DNA from: Bradyrhizobium tropiciagri
GTDB taxonomy: Bacteria > Pseudomonadota > Alphaproteobacteria > Rhizobiales > Xanthobacteraceae
DNA: 64,000 nucleotides
Assembly (NCBI RefSeq): GCF_001189845.1
Contig: NZ_LFLZ01000034.1
Location: 28,602 to 92,601 of the forward strand
Direction: 5' to 3'
Shown: positions 25,482-33,284 of the stretch, piece by piece
Position numbering within the stretch: the stretch's first letter is position 1
How the letters are laid out: every line of letters starts with the position of its first letter
Made by a program: the position numbers and the translations under genes
The notes under the pieces: generated by a model
The model's input: only the letters and a program-made list of their open reading frames with translations
The model's database searches: none
What the model was told of the DNA's origin: nothing

Positions 25482-25587
25482 CGTCATCCTGAGGTGCGAG
25501 CCTCTTCGGCGAGCCTCGAAGGATGCACGGTCCGACCGTGGCCGATCCATCCTTCGAGGCTCGCTCCGCTCGCACCTCAGGATGACG
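25482..25587. repeat. Palindromic intergenic repeat, family A, copy 2
   Basis: CGTCATCCTGAGGTGCGAGC and GCTCGCACCTCAGGATGACG are 20-base perfect arms; the inner arms contain TCGAAGGATG and CATCCTTCGA. It lies between the EamA start and the HD-protein stop. Confidence 0.9.
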
Positions 25588-25618
25588 GGGGTAGAGTTCG
25601 CCGTGATCCTTCGGAGGC

Positions 25619-26464
25619 CTATTTCTGCGGTCCCGACAGCGAGATGTCGCGCTCGGCGCGAAACACGTTGCTGTAGAGATTGGCGATCCATTGCCGCCCG
25701 CTGGAGGTGATGTTGAGGTGACGGATCGCCTTCTGCACATGCGGCGCGACACTGTCCCAGTAGAAGCGCGGATAGAGGTCGACGAGGTCGGCCGGCGAAT
25801 CATAGCCGAGCTGGCGGTTCAGTCCGGCCTCCTCGAATTCGATGTACAGCGCGTTGGCCTTGCGGATGTAATGCGGATCGCCGAGCTGGCCGATCAGATC
25901 AGCCGCGCGCAGCAATATGGCCTCGCCGCCGAAGTCCTTATCGCCGTCCGGAGCGCTCTGCGGAAAGCGCGTGCCCTCGATGGCGCGCGCGATGCGCTCC
26001 TTGTCGAGCAGCGCGACGCCCTTGAGCCGCTCCATCACGAAGATCTTCGAGCGGTCGACGTGATAGGACATCAGCGCCGCATCCGACGAGCCGCGCGGCA
26101 GGATCACCTTGCGGCCATCGGCAGCGACCAGATAGCCGTTATGGTCGTCGGCATCGAACAGCCCGCGCACATAGCCGATGTCATGGGTGAGGCAGGCGAT
26201 GATGACGTGCGCATAATCCTCGGCGCTCATGTGCGAGTGCAGCGCGCGGCCGCGCAGGATGTCGTGACCGGCGAGCGTCACCAGCATGGTGTGCTCGACA
26301 TTGTGGTAGAGCGCGTCGCTGTTGCCGATGCATTCGATCGCGATCCGCGCGATCGAGGGCACCATCTCCACCAGCTCGGTCTGCGAGGAGCCGAAGCGGC
26401 GCTGCATGTATTCGCCGAGGAATTTGCCGAGCGCGTCGGCCGCAAGTTCGGGAAGGGTCATCAC
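25619..26464 (-). CDS. HD-domain protein (putative metal-dependent phosphohydrolase)
   Basis: A 281-residue cytoplasmic protein. The HD signature is visible as YHNVEHTMLVTLAGHDILRG followed by CLTHDIGYVRG, the histidines and the HD doublet that bind metal in phosphohydrolases. The rest is helical and fits the family length. No partner domain (GGDEF, response receiver) is fused. The substrate may be a nucleotide or cyclic nucleotide, but nothing here tells which. GTG 26464 is eight bases after GGAGG; ATG 26461 is the alternative. Confidence 0.75.
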   Translation of the reverse strand: MMTLPELAADALGKFLGEYMQRRFGSSQTELVEMVPSIARIAIECIGNSDALYHNVEHTMLVTLAGHDILRGRALHSHMSAEDYAHVIIACLTHDIGYVRGLFDADDHNGYLVAADGRKVILPRGSSDAALMSYHVDRSKIFVMERLKGVALLDKERIARAIEGTRFPQSAPDGDKDFGGEAILLRAADLIGQLGDPHYIRKANALYIEFEEAGLNRQLGYDSPADLVDLYPRFYWDSVAPHVQKAIRHLNITSSGRQWIANLYSNVFRAERDISLSGPQK

Positions 26465-26611
26465 GGCATTGACCTCCGAGATCGGGTGGTGAGCTTACGG
26501 CCTGCCAGCATTTCAGGGTAGCCCCGCGATATGACATAATGTTAGCGGCCGGACCGAAGTGGCTCGACCGATGTGGCCCGTAATAATGCGGTGTGGCGCG
26601 GGAGCTGGTGG

Positions 26612-27013
26612 ATGGGTGTCGATCTCTTGAACGTCAAAGGCCTGAGCGAACTGGATCAAGCGGCTCCGGTCGTGATGGTCAATCTGATGCGATTTCGCCA
26701 GCGCTCGCTCGCCGGCGACGGCTCGGGCTGGGATGCCTACCTGCGCTATAGCGCGCTCACCGTGCCCATGATCAAGGCGCGCGGCGGCACGCTGCTCTGG
26801 ACCGGCAGCGCCGAGACGGTCGCGCTGGGCGAGCCGGCAAGCCAACGCTGGGACTATCTCGCGCTGGTGTATTACCCGAGCGTCGCGGCCTTCCTCGACA
26901 TGATGACCTCGGCCGACTACGAGACCCGCTGCGACCCGCACCGCCGCAACGGCTGCGAGGCGCACGTCATCATCGCGACGCGCGAGGCGTACAGCAAGTT
27001 CAAGCTGGGGTGA
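26612..27013 (+). CDS. DUF1330-like protein
   Basis: A 133-residue protein with a dimeric alpha/beta ferredoxin-like pattern: VVMVNLMRFRQRS near the N-terminus, then AYLRYSALTVPMIKARGGTLLW, and a C-terminal WDYLALVYYPSVAAFLDMM with SADYETRC. This matches DUF1330/ABM-like small proteins, whose function is unknown. ATG 26612 is seven bases after GGAG. Its stop lies 28 bases before a family A repeat that separates it from the convergent TetR gene. Confidence 0.65.
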   Translation: MGVDLLNVKGLSELDQAAPVVMVNLMRFRQRSLAGDGSGWDAYLRYSALTVPMIKARGGTLLWTGSAETVALGEPASQRWDYLALVYYPSVAAFLDMMTSADYETRCDPHRRNGCEAHVIIATREAYSKFKLG

Positions 27014-27040
27014 CTGAGGCCGCCTGCGTAAGACGTTATC

Positions 27041-27170
27041 CGTCACCCCCGCGCAAAGGCTTCGCCTTTGTCGCTGGAGGAGCGCGAAGCGCGTCTCGAA
27101 GGGTCGACGGCCCGACTGTGGCCGATTCATCCTTCGAGACGCGCGCCAAAGCGCGCTCCTCAGGATGACG
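27041..27170. repeat. Palindromic intergenic repeat, family A, copy 3
   Basis: A degenerate copy: the left arm begins CGTCACCCCC and the right arm keeps CTCAGGATGACG, with inner arms CGCGTCTCGAAGG and CCTTCGAGACGCG. The right end overlaps the TetR stop codon, so the element supplies the last codons of that gene. Confidence 0.8.
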
Positions 27171-27786
27171 GGTTTGAGAGCGTAAGCGGCTGCAGCGCCG
27201 CGTGGCAGGCCGTCTGCACCACCCGGCAGACCTCATCCCTCGACCGCCCGGCGGCGCTCAGCGAGGCGAAGGTCGGATAGCTCGTCAGCGCGAAGATCAG
27301 GTCGACGGCATCCTTGCGGGCCTGCGGCGATGCCTGCTTGGCTGCGATGCGGTCGATCAATCCGGTGACACCGCGACGGCGGCGCTCGTTGCGCTCGCGC
27401 ACCGCTTCGGCGAATTCGGGATCGGTCGCCATCGCGTCGTGCAGGCGCCCGACCGCGGAATCGCGGCTCCAGAATGCGCAGAAGATCTCGACCATGCGGT
27501 CGAGCGCGGCGCGCGGATCGGCCATCGTCATGGCGTCGGCGAGTTGATGCAGGCCGCCGTGGCGCGCGATCTCGTCGAACACGGCCTCGAGCAGCCCGCG
27601 CCGCGAGCCGAACTGGTTGTAGACCGTCAGCCGCGTCACGCCCGCGGCCTTCGCCACCGTATCCAGCGAGAAGCGCGCGATGCTCTCGCCCTCGCGCAGC
27701 GTGCGCGAGGCGGCTTCGATCACGCGCTCGCGGGTCTCGGCGGTGGCGGCGCTGCGCGCCGGGCTCACATAGCTGCGCGGTGGCAT
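27160..27786 (-). CDS. TetR-family transcriptional regulator
   Basis: A 208-residue regulator. The N-terminal helix-turn-helix reads FSLDTVAKAAGVTRLTVYNQF, followed by GSRRGLLEAVFDEIA, the usual TetR pattern; the C-terminal ligand domain is helical. It is divergent from a small membrane-protein gene with a perfect palindrome at 27814 between them, so it most likely represses that gene and itself. Its last few codons (LSNPSS) and stop derive from the intergenic repeat. Confidence 0.88.
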   Translation of the reverse strand: MPPRSYVSPARSAATAETRERVIEAASRTLREGESIARFSLDTVAKAAGVTRLTVYNQFGSRRGLLEAVFDEIARHGGLHQLADAMTMADPRAALDRMVEIFCAFWSRDSAVGRLHDAMATDPEFAEAVRERNERRRRGVTGLIDRIAAKQASPQARKDAVDLIFALTSYPTFASLSAAGRSRDEVCRVVQTACHAALQPLTLSNPSS

Positions 27787-27813
27787 CGGTTTGCCTTGCT
27801 TTCGTCAGATTGA

Positions 27814-27830
27814 ATATACATTATGTATAT
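27814..27830. promoter_or_regulatory. TetR operator candidate
   Basis: ATATACATTATGTATAT is a 17-bp perfect palindrome (8-bp arms around one base) in the 75-bp gap between the TetR gene and the divergent membrane-protein gene, just upstream of both starts. Confidence 0.8.
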
Positions 27831-27861
27831 CTAATTTCCAATGCCCATTTGGAGCAACGTC

Positions 27862-28266
27862 ATGCAGACCGTCCTCATCATAGCCTTGTCGCTTCACGTC
27901 CTGTCATCGGTGTTTTGGGCCGGCTCCAGCTTCACTTTGGCGCGCACCGGCGGCCTTGGTGGCGAAAGGCTGTTGGGCCCGCAAATCGGGGCGGCGACGG
28001 TTGCGATCGTGACCGGCGCCACGCTGTGGCGCCTGGTTCATGAAGGCTCGTTCGCGCTGTCGGAGCAGATCCTGGCGGGTGGCGCGATCGCAGCACTGGC
28101 CGCGATCGCCGTGCAGATCATCGTCGGCGGCGGCGCTGTCAGGCAGTTGCGCAATGGCGCGGCCGATCCGTCGGCCGCCCGTTCGCGGCTCGCCGTCGCC
28201 CAGCGTATCGCGGCCGGGCTGCTCGCGATCACCGCGCTCTGCATGGGTGCGGCGCGCTACGCGTGA
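27862..28266 (+). CDS. Small integral membrane protein under TetR control
   Basis: A 134-residue membrane protein with four hydrophobic segments: TVLIIALSLHVLSSVFWAG, IGAATVAIVTGATLW, GGAIAALAAIAVQIIVGG and AAGLLAITALCMGAARYA. His and Trp in the first segment (HVLSSVFWAGSSF) recall CopD-like or cytochrome-like small membrane proteins, but there is too little for a call. ATG 27862 is chosen because GGAG lies seven bases upstream; the in-frame ATG at 27841 has none. The divergent TetR gene and its palindrome imply inducible expression. Confidence 0.65.
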   Translation: MQTVLIIALSLHVLSSVFWAGSSFTLARTGGLGGERLLGPQIGAATVAIVTGATLWRLVHEGSFALSEQILAGGAIAALAAIAVQIIVGGGAVRQLRNGAADPSAARSRLAVAQRIAAGLLAITALCMGAARYA

Positions 28267-28279
28267 CTTTTTCTTACCT

Positions 28280-28401
28280 TTCCCGCTTGCGGGGGCGGTC
28301 GCTGTGCCCAAAGGGCGCAGCGGGTGGGGGCTCTCGCCACCCAACGATCCTCCCGCAAGCGGAGACACCCCCACCCCAACCCTCCCCCGCAAGCGGGGGT
28401 G
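28280..28401. repeat. Palindromic intergenic repeat, family D, copy 1
   Basis: TCCCGCTTGCGGGGG at the left and CCCCCGCAAGCGGGGG at the right, with CCACCC words between, make a GC-rich palindromic array. Related copies are at 62721-62873 and, more loosely, 63894-63955. It lies in the convergent gap before the hydroxyacid oxidase gene. Confidence 0.75.
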
Positions 28402-28426
28402 TAGTCCTGTTGCGGACGCAACATCT

Positions 28427-29644
28427 CTAGAACTTCCGCACCAGGTCCGCCGTGATCTCCTTCAGGCTGCGGATGCCGAGCAGTGCGAGATCACGGTCGA
28501 TCTCGGCGTGCAGCAGCGAGATCGCGCGCGACACGCCGGCCTCGCCCGCGGTCACGGCAGCATAGAGGAACGGACGGCCGATCCAGACGAAGTCCGCACC
28601 GAGCGCCAGCGCCTTGATGACGTCGGTGCCGCGGCGGATGCCGCCGTCCATCATCACCGTCATGCTGCCCTTCTGCGCGGCGATCTCCGGCAGCGTACGC
28701 AGCGCAGAGACGGTGAAGTCGAGCTGGCGGCCGCCATGGTTGGAAACCATCACGCCGTCGCAGCCGTGCTCGCGCGCCAGCCGCGCGTCTTCCGGTGCGA
28801 TCAGCCCCTTGACCACGAGCTTGCCGGGCCAGCGCTTGCGGATCAGCTCGACATGCTTCCAGGCAAGCTGGTCGCGGCTGCCGATGTTGCGCATCAGGTT
28901 CTTCGACAGCACCGGCGGGCCCTGCTTGGCGTCCATGTTCTCGAAATGCGGCATCCCGTGATTGAACACGGTGCGCGCCCAGGTGTTCAGCAGCCAGTCC
29001 GGATGGGTGATGGTGTCCCAGAACACCCGCGGCGTGATCTCGAGCGGGACCTGGAAGCCGTTGCGGATGTTGTTCTCGCGGTTGGGCGGCACCGGCACGT
29101 CGGCGGTGACGACGAAGGTGTCGTAGCCGGCCGCCGCAACGCGATCGACGAGCGGCTCGATGCGCTCGGGAAGACCGGCGAGATAGGCCTGGTACCAGGC
29201 CTGCTGATTGGCGGCGCGGACGTCCTCCAGCGTAATCAGCGAGGAGGCCGAGAGGATCATCGGGACGTTGGCGGCGGCAGCGGCGCGCGCCAGCACGATG
29301 TCGCCGCGATAGGCGCACAGCGCGGACGAGCCCATCGGCGGAATCCCGAACGGCGAGGCGTAGGTCTTGCCGAACAGCGTCGTGGTCTGATCACGGCCGG
29401 AGACGTCCTTCAGCACCCGCGGCACGAAGCCGTATTCGTCGAAGGCCCGGCGATTGTCTGACCGTGCCGCGTCGGTCTCGGCGCCGCCGGAGATGTAGCC
29501 GTAGAGGAATTTCGGCAGCAGCTGCCGCGCCCGCGGCTCGAAATCGTCGAGTGTGAGATAGCGGCGCAAATGCCGGGGCACGGCGCTCGTCGCGCGGTTG
29601 ACGGTTGCGGGAGGCGGGGAGGGCGCTGCGGTCCGGTCGTGCAC
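28427..29644 (-). CDS. FMN-dependent alpha-hydroxyacid oxidase (LldD-like)
   Basis: A 405-residue TIM-barrel flavoenzyme that oxidises an L-2-hydroxyacid to the 2-ketoacid. SNHGGRQLD contains the catalytic histidine and the substrate-binding arginine; DGGIRRGTDVIKALALGADF is the FMN phosphate site; the N-terminal FLYGYISGGAETDAARSDN is the typical entry of LldD/GlcO/mandelate dehydrogenase proteins. Lactate is the most common substrate but glycolate or mandelate cannot be excluded. Its gene follows the MlaD-like gene by 44 bases on the same strand. No respiratory partner subunits are adjacent. Confidence 0.9.
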   Translation of the reverse strand: MHDRTAAPSPPPATVNRATSAVPRHLRRYLTLDDFEPRARQLLPKFLYGYISGGAETDAARSDNRRAFDEYGFVPRVLKDVSGRDQTTTLFGKTYASPFGIPPMGSSALCAYRGDIVLARAAAAANVPMILSASSLITLEDVRAANQQAWYQAYLAGLPERIEPLVDRVAAAGYDTFVVTADVPVPPNRENNIRNGFQVPLEITPRVFWDTITHPDWLLNTWARTVFNHGMPHFENMDAKQGPPVLSKNLMRNIGSRDQLAWKHVELIRKRWPGKLVVKGLIAPEDARLAREHGCDGVMVSNHGGRQLDFTVSALRTLPEIAAQKGSMTVMMDGGIRRGTDVIKALALGADFVWIGRPFLYAAVTAGEAGVSRAISLLHAEIDRDLALLGIRSLKEITADLVRKF

Positions 29645-29688
29645 GTTGGGCGTTTCCGTTGTTCTTGGTTCTTGGTTGGAGCGTGACG

Positions 29689-30498
29689 TTAGCGCCTGCC
29701 GCCGCGCCCGGCAATTTTCTCGTTGAACGCGTTGACGGACTGGCTGACGTCGCCGAGCGTCTTGCGGGTTTCGGCGATCATCGTGCCGGACTTCTTGTCG
29801 AAGCTTTGGATCAGTTCGCGCAGCGAGATCACGGTCGGCAGCAGCTCGCCGCCATATTTGTCGCTGCCAAAACTCTTCAGGAACTTGTCGGCCGAGGCGA
29901 GCTTGGCGTCGACCGTGCTGATGCCGTCGTCGGCGGCGTCGATGAAGCCCGCGATCAGCTCGCCATTGCCCGACAGCGAGTTGGTGAAGTTCTCGAGCCC
30001 GAGCAGCGAGTCCTTGATGTCGGCCTCGTTCTCGGTGATGACGCGGTCGACATTGCGCAGCGCGACGCGCAGCTTCTCCTGGATGCCCATCGTGCCTTCG
30101 GCATCGGCCGTCAGCTCGGGAATCCCGTCGGCGCCGACCGCAGGCGGCGGCGCATCGTCGGTGCCGCCGGTGAAGGAGATCGATGCTATCCCGGTCAGGC
30201 CCTGGAATTCGAGACCGGCCTGGGTGTCCTTCTTGATCGGGGCGTTGCCCTCGATCCGCGTCATCGCCACCACGCGGTGCCGGTCGAGCCGGATCGAGAC
30301 CACCTCGCCGATCCGCACGCCGGCGAAATTGACACTGGCGCCGCGGCGCAGGCCCGACGCCGAGCCCTCGAACACGACGCGGAACGGCACCATCCGCTTG
30401 ATGCCGGCATAGCGCTGATAGCCCAGCCAGCCGCCGAGCGAGCCGGCGATCAGGGCCAGCGTCAGGGTGCCGATCACGAGATTGCTGGCGCGCGCCAT
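29689..30498 (-). CDS. MlaD family protein (MCE domain)
   Basis: A 269-residue protein anchored by one N-terminal segment (LVIGTLTLALIAGSLGGWL) with a periplasmic MCE domain (MVPFRVVFEGSASGLRRGASV, then VNFAGVRIGEVVSIRLD, GLEFQGLTGIASISFTGG). The rest is a long helical tail. MCE proteins move phospholipids or other lipids between the membranes together with an ABC permease and ATPase (MlaE, MlaF), but no such genes are present here. ATG 30498 is favoured over a TTG start 33 bases upstream. Gene order on the strand is EamA, this gene, LldD-like oxidase. Confidence 0.82.
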   Translation of the reverse strand: MARASNLVIGTLTLALIAGSLGGWLGYQRYAGIKRMVPFRVVFEGSASGLRRGASVNFAGVRIGEVVSIRLDRHRVVAMTRIEGNAPIKKDTQAGLEFQGLTGIASISFTGGTDDAPPPAVGADGIPELTADAEGTMGIQEKLRVALRNVDRVITENEADIKDSLLGLENFTNSLSGNGELIAGFIDAADDGISTVDAKLASADKFLKSFGSDKYGGELLPTVISLRELIQSFDKKSGTMIAETRKTLGDVSQSVNAFNEKIAGRGGRR

Positions 30499-30579
30499 GC
30501 GTTTGGGACCTGTCCGCGAAGCAGATTGCAACAGATAGCGGATTTGCCGCCGATAGTCACCGCGCCTCGGGTCGCGGGA

Positions 30580-31509
30580 TCAGGCCGCCGACTGCTTCCG
30601 CGAAGCCGCGAAGACACCGGCCAGCACCAGGGCAAAGCCGATGAAATGGAAGGCTTGCGGATGCTCGCCGATGAACACGATCGACATGATGGTGCCGAAC
30701 ACCGGAACCATGTGGAAGAACGGCGCGGCGCGGTTGGCGCCGATCAGCTGCACACCGCGGTTGAAGCACAGATAGGCCAGCGTCGAGGGGAACACCGCGA
30801 CATAAAACAGCGACAGCAGGTTGTTGGCCGTGAGCTGCATCACCGGGCGCGCGCCGAGTTCCCAGATCAAGAACGGCACCAGCAACAGCGCGCCGCAGCC
30901 GAAGGTGAAGGCCGCGACCGATAGCCCGTGGATCTTGGGCCGCTTCAGCGTCAGCACCGAATATAGCGCGAAGATCACCAGTGCGACGATGAAGATCAGG
31001 TCGCCCTTGTTGAACTCGATCTTCGACAGCGTCGTGAGATCGCCATGCAGCAGGATCACCAGCACGCCGGCGAGCGACAGCAGCACGCCACAGAGCTGCG
31101 CCAGCGTCAGCCGCGCGCCGAGCAGGATCAGCGACCACAGCGCGACCATCAGCGGCACGGAGGATTGCAGCAGCAGCGTGTTGAGCGCCTGGGTGTACTC
31201 GAGCGCCCAGTATTGCAGCGTGTTGAAGGCGCTGATGCCGGTCATCGACAGCAGCATCATGATGCCGAGATTCTTGCGGATCGCAGGCCAGTCGCGGACC
31301 AGATGTTTCCAGGCAAACGGCAGGATGATCAGGAACGCCATGAACCAGCGCAGGAACGACAGCGTCACCGGCGGAATGTGGCCGGCGGCGAGCCGGCCGA
31401 CGATCGCGTTGCCGGCCCAGCACATCGCGGTGATGCACAGCAGCAGATATGGCTGGTTGGCGATCCAAGAGCCGGACGCGGGCGTTGCGGTGGAATCGGA
31501 GGCAGACAT
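30580..31509 (-). CDS. EamA (DMT) family exporter
   Basis: A 309-residue inner-membrane protein with ten hydrophobic segments in two EamA halves. It is clearly a paralogue of the protein encoded at 24395-25372: both share NQPYLLL, then PPVTLxxxRWF, QSSVPL/QSAGPL near helix 4 and FFNRGVALIGPNRAAPFFH versus CFNRGVQLIGANRAAPFFH. It lacks the repetitive tail. It probably exports a metabolite; the substrate is unknown. An MlaD-like gene follows on the same strand after 81 bases. Confidence 0.88.
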   Translation of the reverse strand: MSASDSTATPASGSWIANQPYLLLCITAMCWAGNAIVGRLAAGHIPPVTLSFLRWFMAFLIILPFAWKHLVRDWPAIRKNLGIMMLLSMTGISAFNTLQYWALEYTQALNTLLLQSSVPLMVALWSLILLGARLTLAQLCGVLLSLAGVLVILLHGDLTTLSKIEFNKGDLIFIVALVIFALYSVLTLKRPKIHGLSVAAFTFGCGALLLVPFLIWELGARPVMQLTANNLLSLFYVAVFPSTLAYLCFNRGVQLIGANRAAPFFHMVPVFGTIMSIVFIGEHPQAFHFIGFALVLAGVFAASRKQSAA

Positions 31510-31690
31510 GCGATGAGGCCCGGGTTCACGACGCCGCGGCCCGCCCGGCTGGTGTTACCGGGCCGGTATGGATTTCCCCGGCCCCTGTCACAGACACGGA
31601 TTCCGCCATTCCATCAATGGGGATGGACGCATCGCGACCATGCGCGAAGTCCCCCTTCCGGAAGACGCCTCCGCACTTTCCGAGGCGTGT

Positions 31691-32077
31691 CTAGCCGTGC
31701 TCCGGCGGCGTGGTCTGGCGCTTGACGATCTGCTCGGCGAGCTCGATCAGGATCCGCTTGGTGTCGGGGTCCTGCACGTCGCGGAACACCCGCAGCATGC
31801 GCAGTTCGAGCAAGGATTGCAGCGATTCTGCCGCCTGGCCTCCCTGTGTCGGCGCTGTCGTGGCAGGCCGGCGATTGAGCATGTCGGCGGCGATCCCGAG
31901 CATCTCGGCGACGGTCGCCAGGCGGCCGGTATCGACCTTCACCGTGCCGTCCACGCTGTTCCTTTGCAAGGAGGCGCCCGAGCACAGGATCTCGGCGAGA
32001 TCGGCCTGGGACAGTCCGATTGCGCGCCAGCGCGCCTGCACCAGTTGATCAATCTGGTCGTCCTGCGATGTGCTCAT
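31691..32077 (-). CDS. Small XRE-like DNA-binding protein next to the quorum-sensing genes
   Basis: A 128-residue protein. Residues about 15-65 read ARWRAIGLSQADLAEILCSG and DTGRLATVAEMLGI, a Cro/CI-type helix-turn-helix with an insertion before the last helix. The C-terminal half is helical (LLELRMLRVFRDVQDPDTKRILIELAEQIVKRQ), possibly for dimerisation. It lies 352 bases from luxR on the same strand and may be a local regulator of the quorum-sensing locus. An imperfect hairpin (ACGCCTC/GAGGCGT, 31665-31687) directly follows its stop. Confidence 0.7.
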   Translation of the reverse strand: MSTSQDDQIDQLVQARWRAIGLSQADLAEILCSGASLQRNSVDGTVKVDTGRLATVAEMLGIAADMLNRRPATTAPTQGGQAAESLQSLLELRMLRVFRDVQDPDTKRILIELAEQIVKRQTTPPEHG

Positions 32078-32429
32078 GGTGCGCTTCGGCGATCTCCAGC
32101 TACGTCCGTCGACAGCATGTCCGCGACAATGATTGGTAGCAAATGGAACTGCGGTTCGTCGCGATGGGACTTTTACGGATCAGCCGGATCGACCAATGGT
32201 CCCGCCGCACCGGGCAGGCTCTGCGATGCGCACCCGTGGTCCGAGATGCTCGTGTTGGCGTCATCCGGCCCTGATCTTCTTATCAAGACCGTGCGCGAAT
32301 GCAATCTGTGAGCGACGGCTGCGATGAATCCAACCCGGATGTGTGATGTCGCCACACATCGCGGCGCTTCGAACGGGGCGGCGGCGGCGCATGGCTGCAG
32401 CCCCGAGCACGCCGCGATCGCTGCGCGGC
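32078..32429. other. Gap between the XRE-like gene and luxR
   Basis: These 352 bases hold no coding region I can support. The only open frame of size is on the minus strand overlapping the luxR stop and has no protein-like features. The XRE-like promoter is probably near 32085-32180, where the sequence becomes less GC-rich (ATGATTGGTAGCAAATGG). Confidence 0.4.
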
Positions 32430-33203
32430 TCACAAGTCGATGATCCCGAGCGCGATGCTCTTCGCCACCCCGTGCGTCTTGTTGGATGCTTCGAGCTTGC
32501 GCAGCGCCTGCTTGATGAAGCCTTCCACCGTCTCCGGAGAAATACCGAGGATCTGCGCGGTATCGGCCACGGTCTTGCCGCGCGCCGCCCAGGCGATCAC
32601 TTCCTTCTCCCGCCCCGTGAGCTTGATGGTTTCGGCGGCGTCGGCGGGCTTCAGGATGGTCGGTGCGTTGCGCTGGTCGCGGTTGACGATGTCCATCGCC
32701 CGCTGCACCCAGTAGATCATCAAGAGATGCAGTTCATGCCGATGGCAGACGAACAGCTTGTCGAAGTTGCGCGGCTCGTCCTCCCAGAAGAACACCGTCG
32801 AGCTCGAGTGCACGGCGCCGAGCCGGTCGCGATAGTGGAAGGGCACGACGAAGCCCTGGCGGAATCCGTGATCCCGCGCGGCCTCCATCATCTTCAGCTC
32901 CGGCGGACGCTTGCGCCCGTGCCGCTCCGGCAGCTTCAACTCGCCCCAGTGAAACGGCGTGTTGGTTCGTCGCACCCGCGTCAATGCCGGATCGCAATGA
33001 ACGAAGTCGTTCTGGATGTAGGCGCGCTCCCAGGCCGGCGGATAGGTGCCGGTATGGTACGGCAGATCGAGCTCGGGCCGGCCCGCATCGATGAAGGCGA
33101 AGCCGGAGAAGCCGTAGTTCTGGATGACCCGGTGCAGCGACAGTCGAAGCTCGTCGATCGTGCCCGACGCCTCGATACTCGAAATCGCTTCTTCCAGGAT
33201 CAT
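32430..33203 (-). CDS. LuxR-type quorum-sensing regulator
   Basis: A 257-residue regulator with an autoinducer-binding domain and a C-terminal LuxR helix-turn-helix (LTGREKEVIAWAARGKTVADTAQILGISPETVEGFIKQALRKL). The AHL-pocket residues Trp58, Tyr62, Asp71 and Trp86 (in YPPAWERAYIQND, CDPAL and PFHW) fall one position from the TraR set Trp57, Tyr61, Asp70, Trp85, so it should bind an acyl-homoserine lactone. It is divergent from luxI, and the palindrome at 33212 lies 9 bp from its own start. Confidence 0.92.
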   Translation of the reverse strand: MILEEAISSIEASGTIDELRLSLHRVIQNYGFSGFAFIDAGRPELDLPYHTGTYPPAWERAYIQNDFVHCDPALTRVRRTNTPFHWGELKLPERHGRKRPPELKMMEAARDHGFRQGFVVPFHYRDRLGAVHSSSTVFFWEDEPRNFDKLFVCHRHELHLLMIYWVQRAMDIVNRDQRNAPTILKPADAAETIKLTGREKEVIAWAARGKTVADTAQILGISPETVEGFIKQALRKLEASNKTHGVAKSIALGIIDL

Positions 33204-33211
33204 TGACTAAA

Positions 33212-33230
33212 ACCCCCGGTTTCCGGGGGT
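33212..33230. promoter_or_regulatory. Candidate lux box between luxR and luxI
   Basis: ACCCCCGGTTTCCGGGGGT is a perfect 19-bp palindrome (8-bp arms around TTT). It ends 54 bp before the luxI ATG and starts 9 bp before luxR, where it also holds the GGGGG that luxR would use for ribosome binding. A second small hairpin, CCAGATG-CCGGCGA-CATCTGG (33253-33273), overlaps the luxI ribosome binding site TGGAGG. Confidence 0.65.
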
Positions 33231-33284
33231 ACCACAATTAAGCCTTTTTGTCCCAGATGCCGGCGACATCTGGAGGCGGAGGGA

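Noticed and set aside
32173..32433. An 86-codon minus-strand frame between luxR and the XRE-like gene
   Set aside because: It overlaps the luxR stop, has cysteine-rich low-quality text and no ribosome site.
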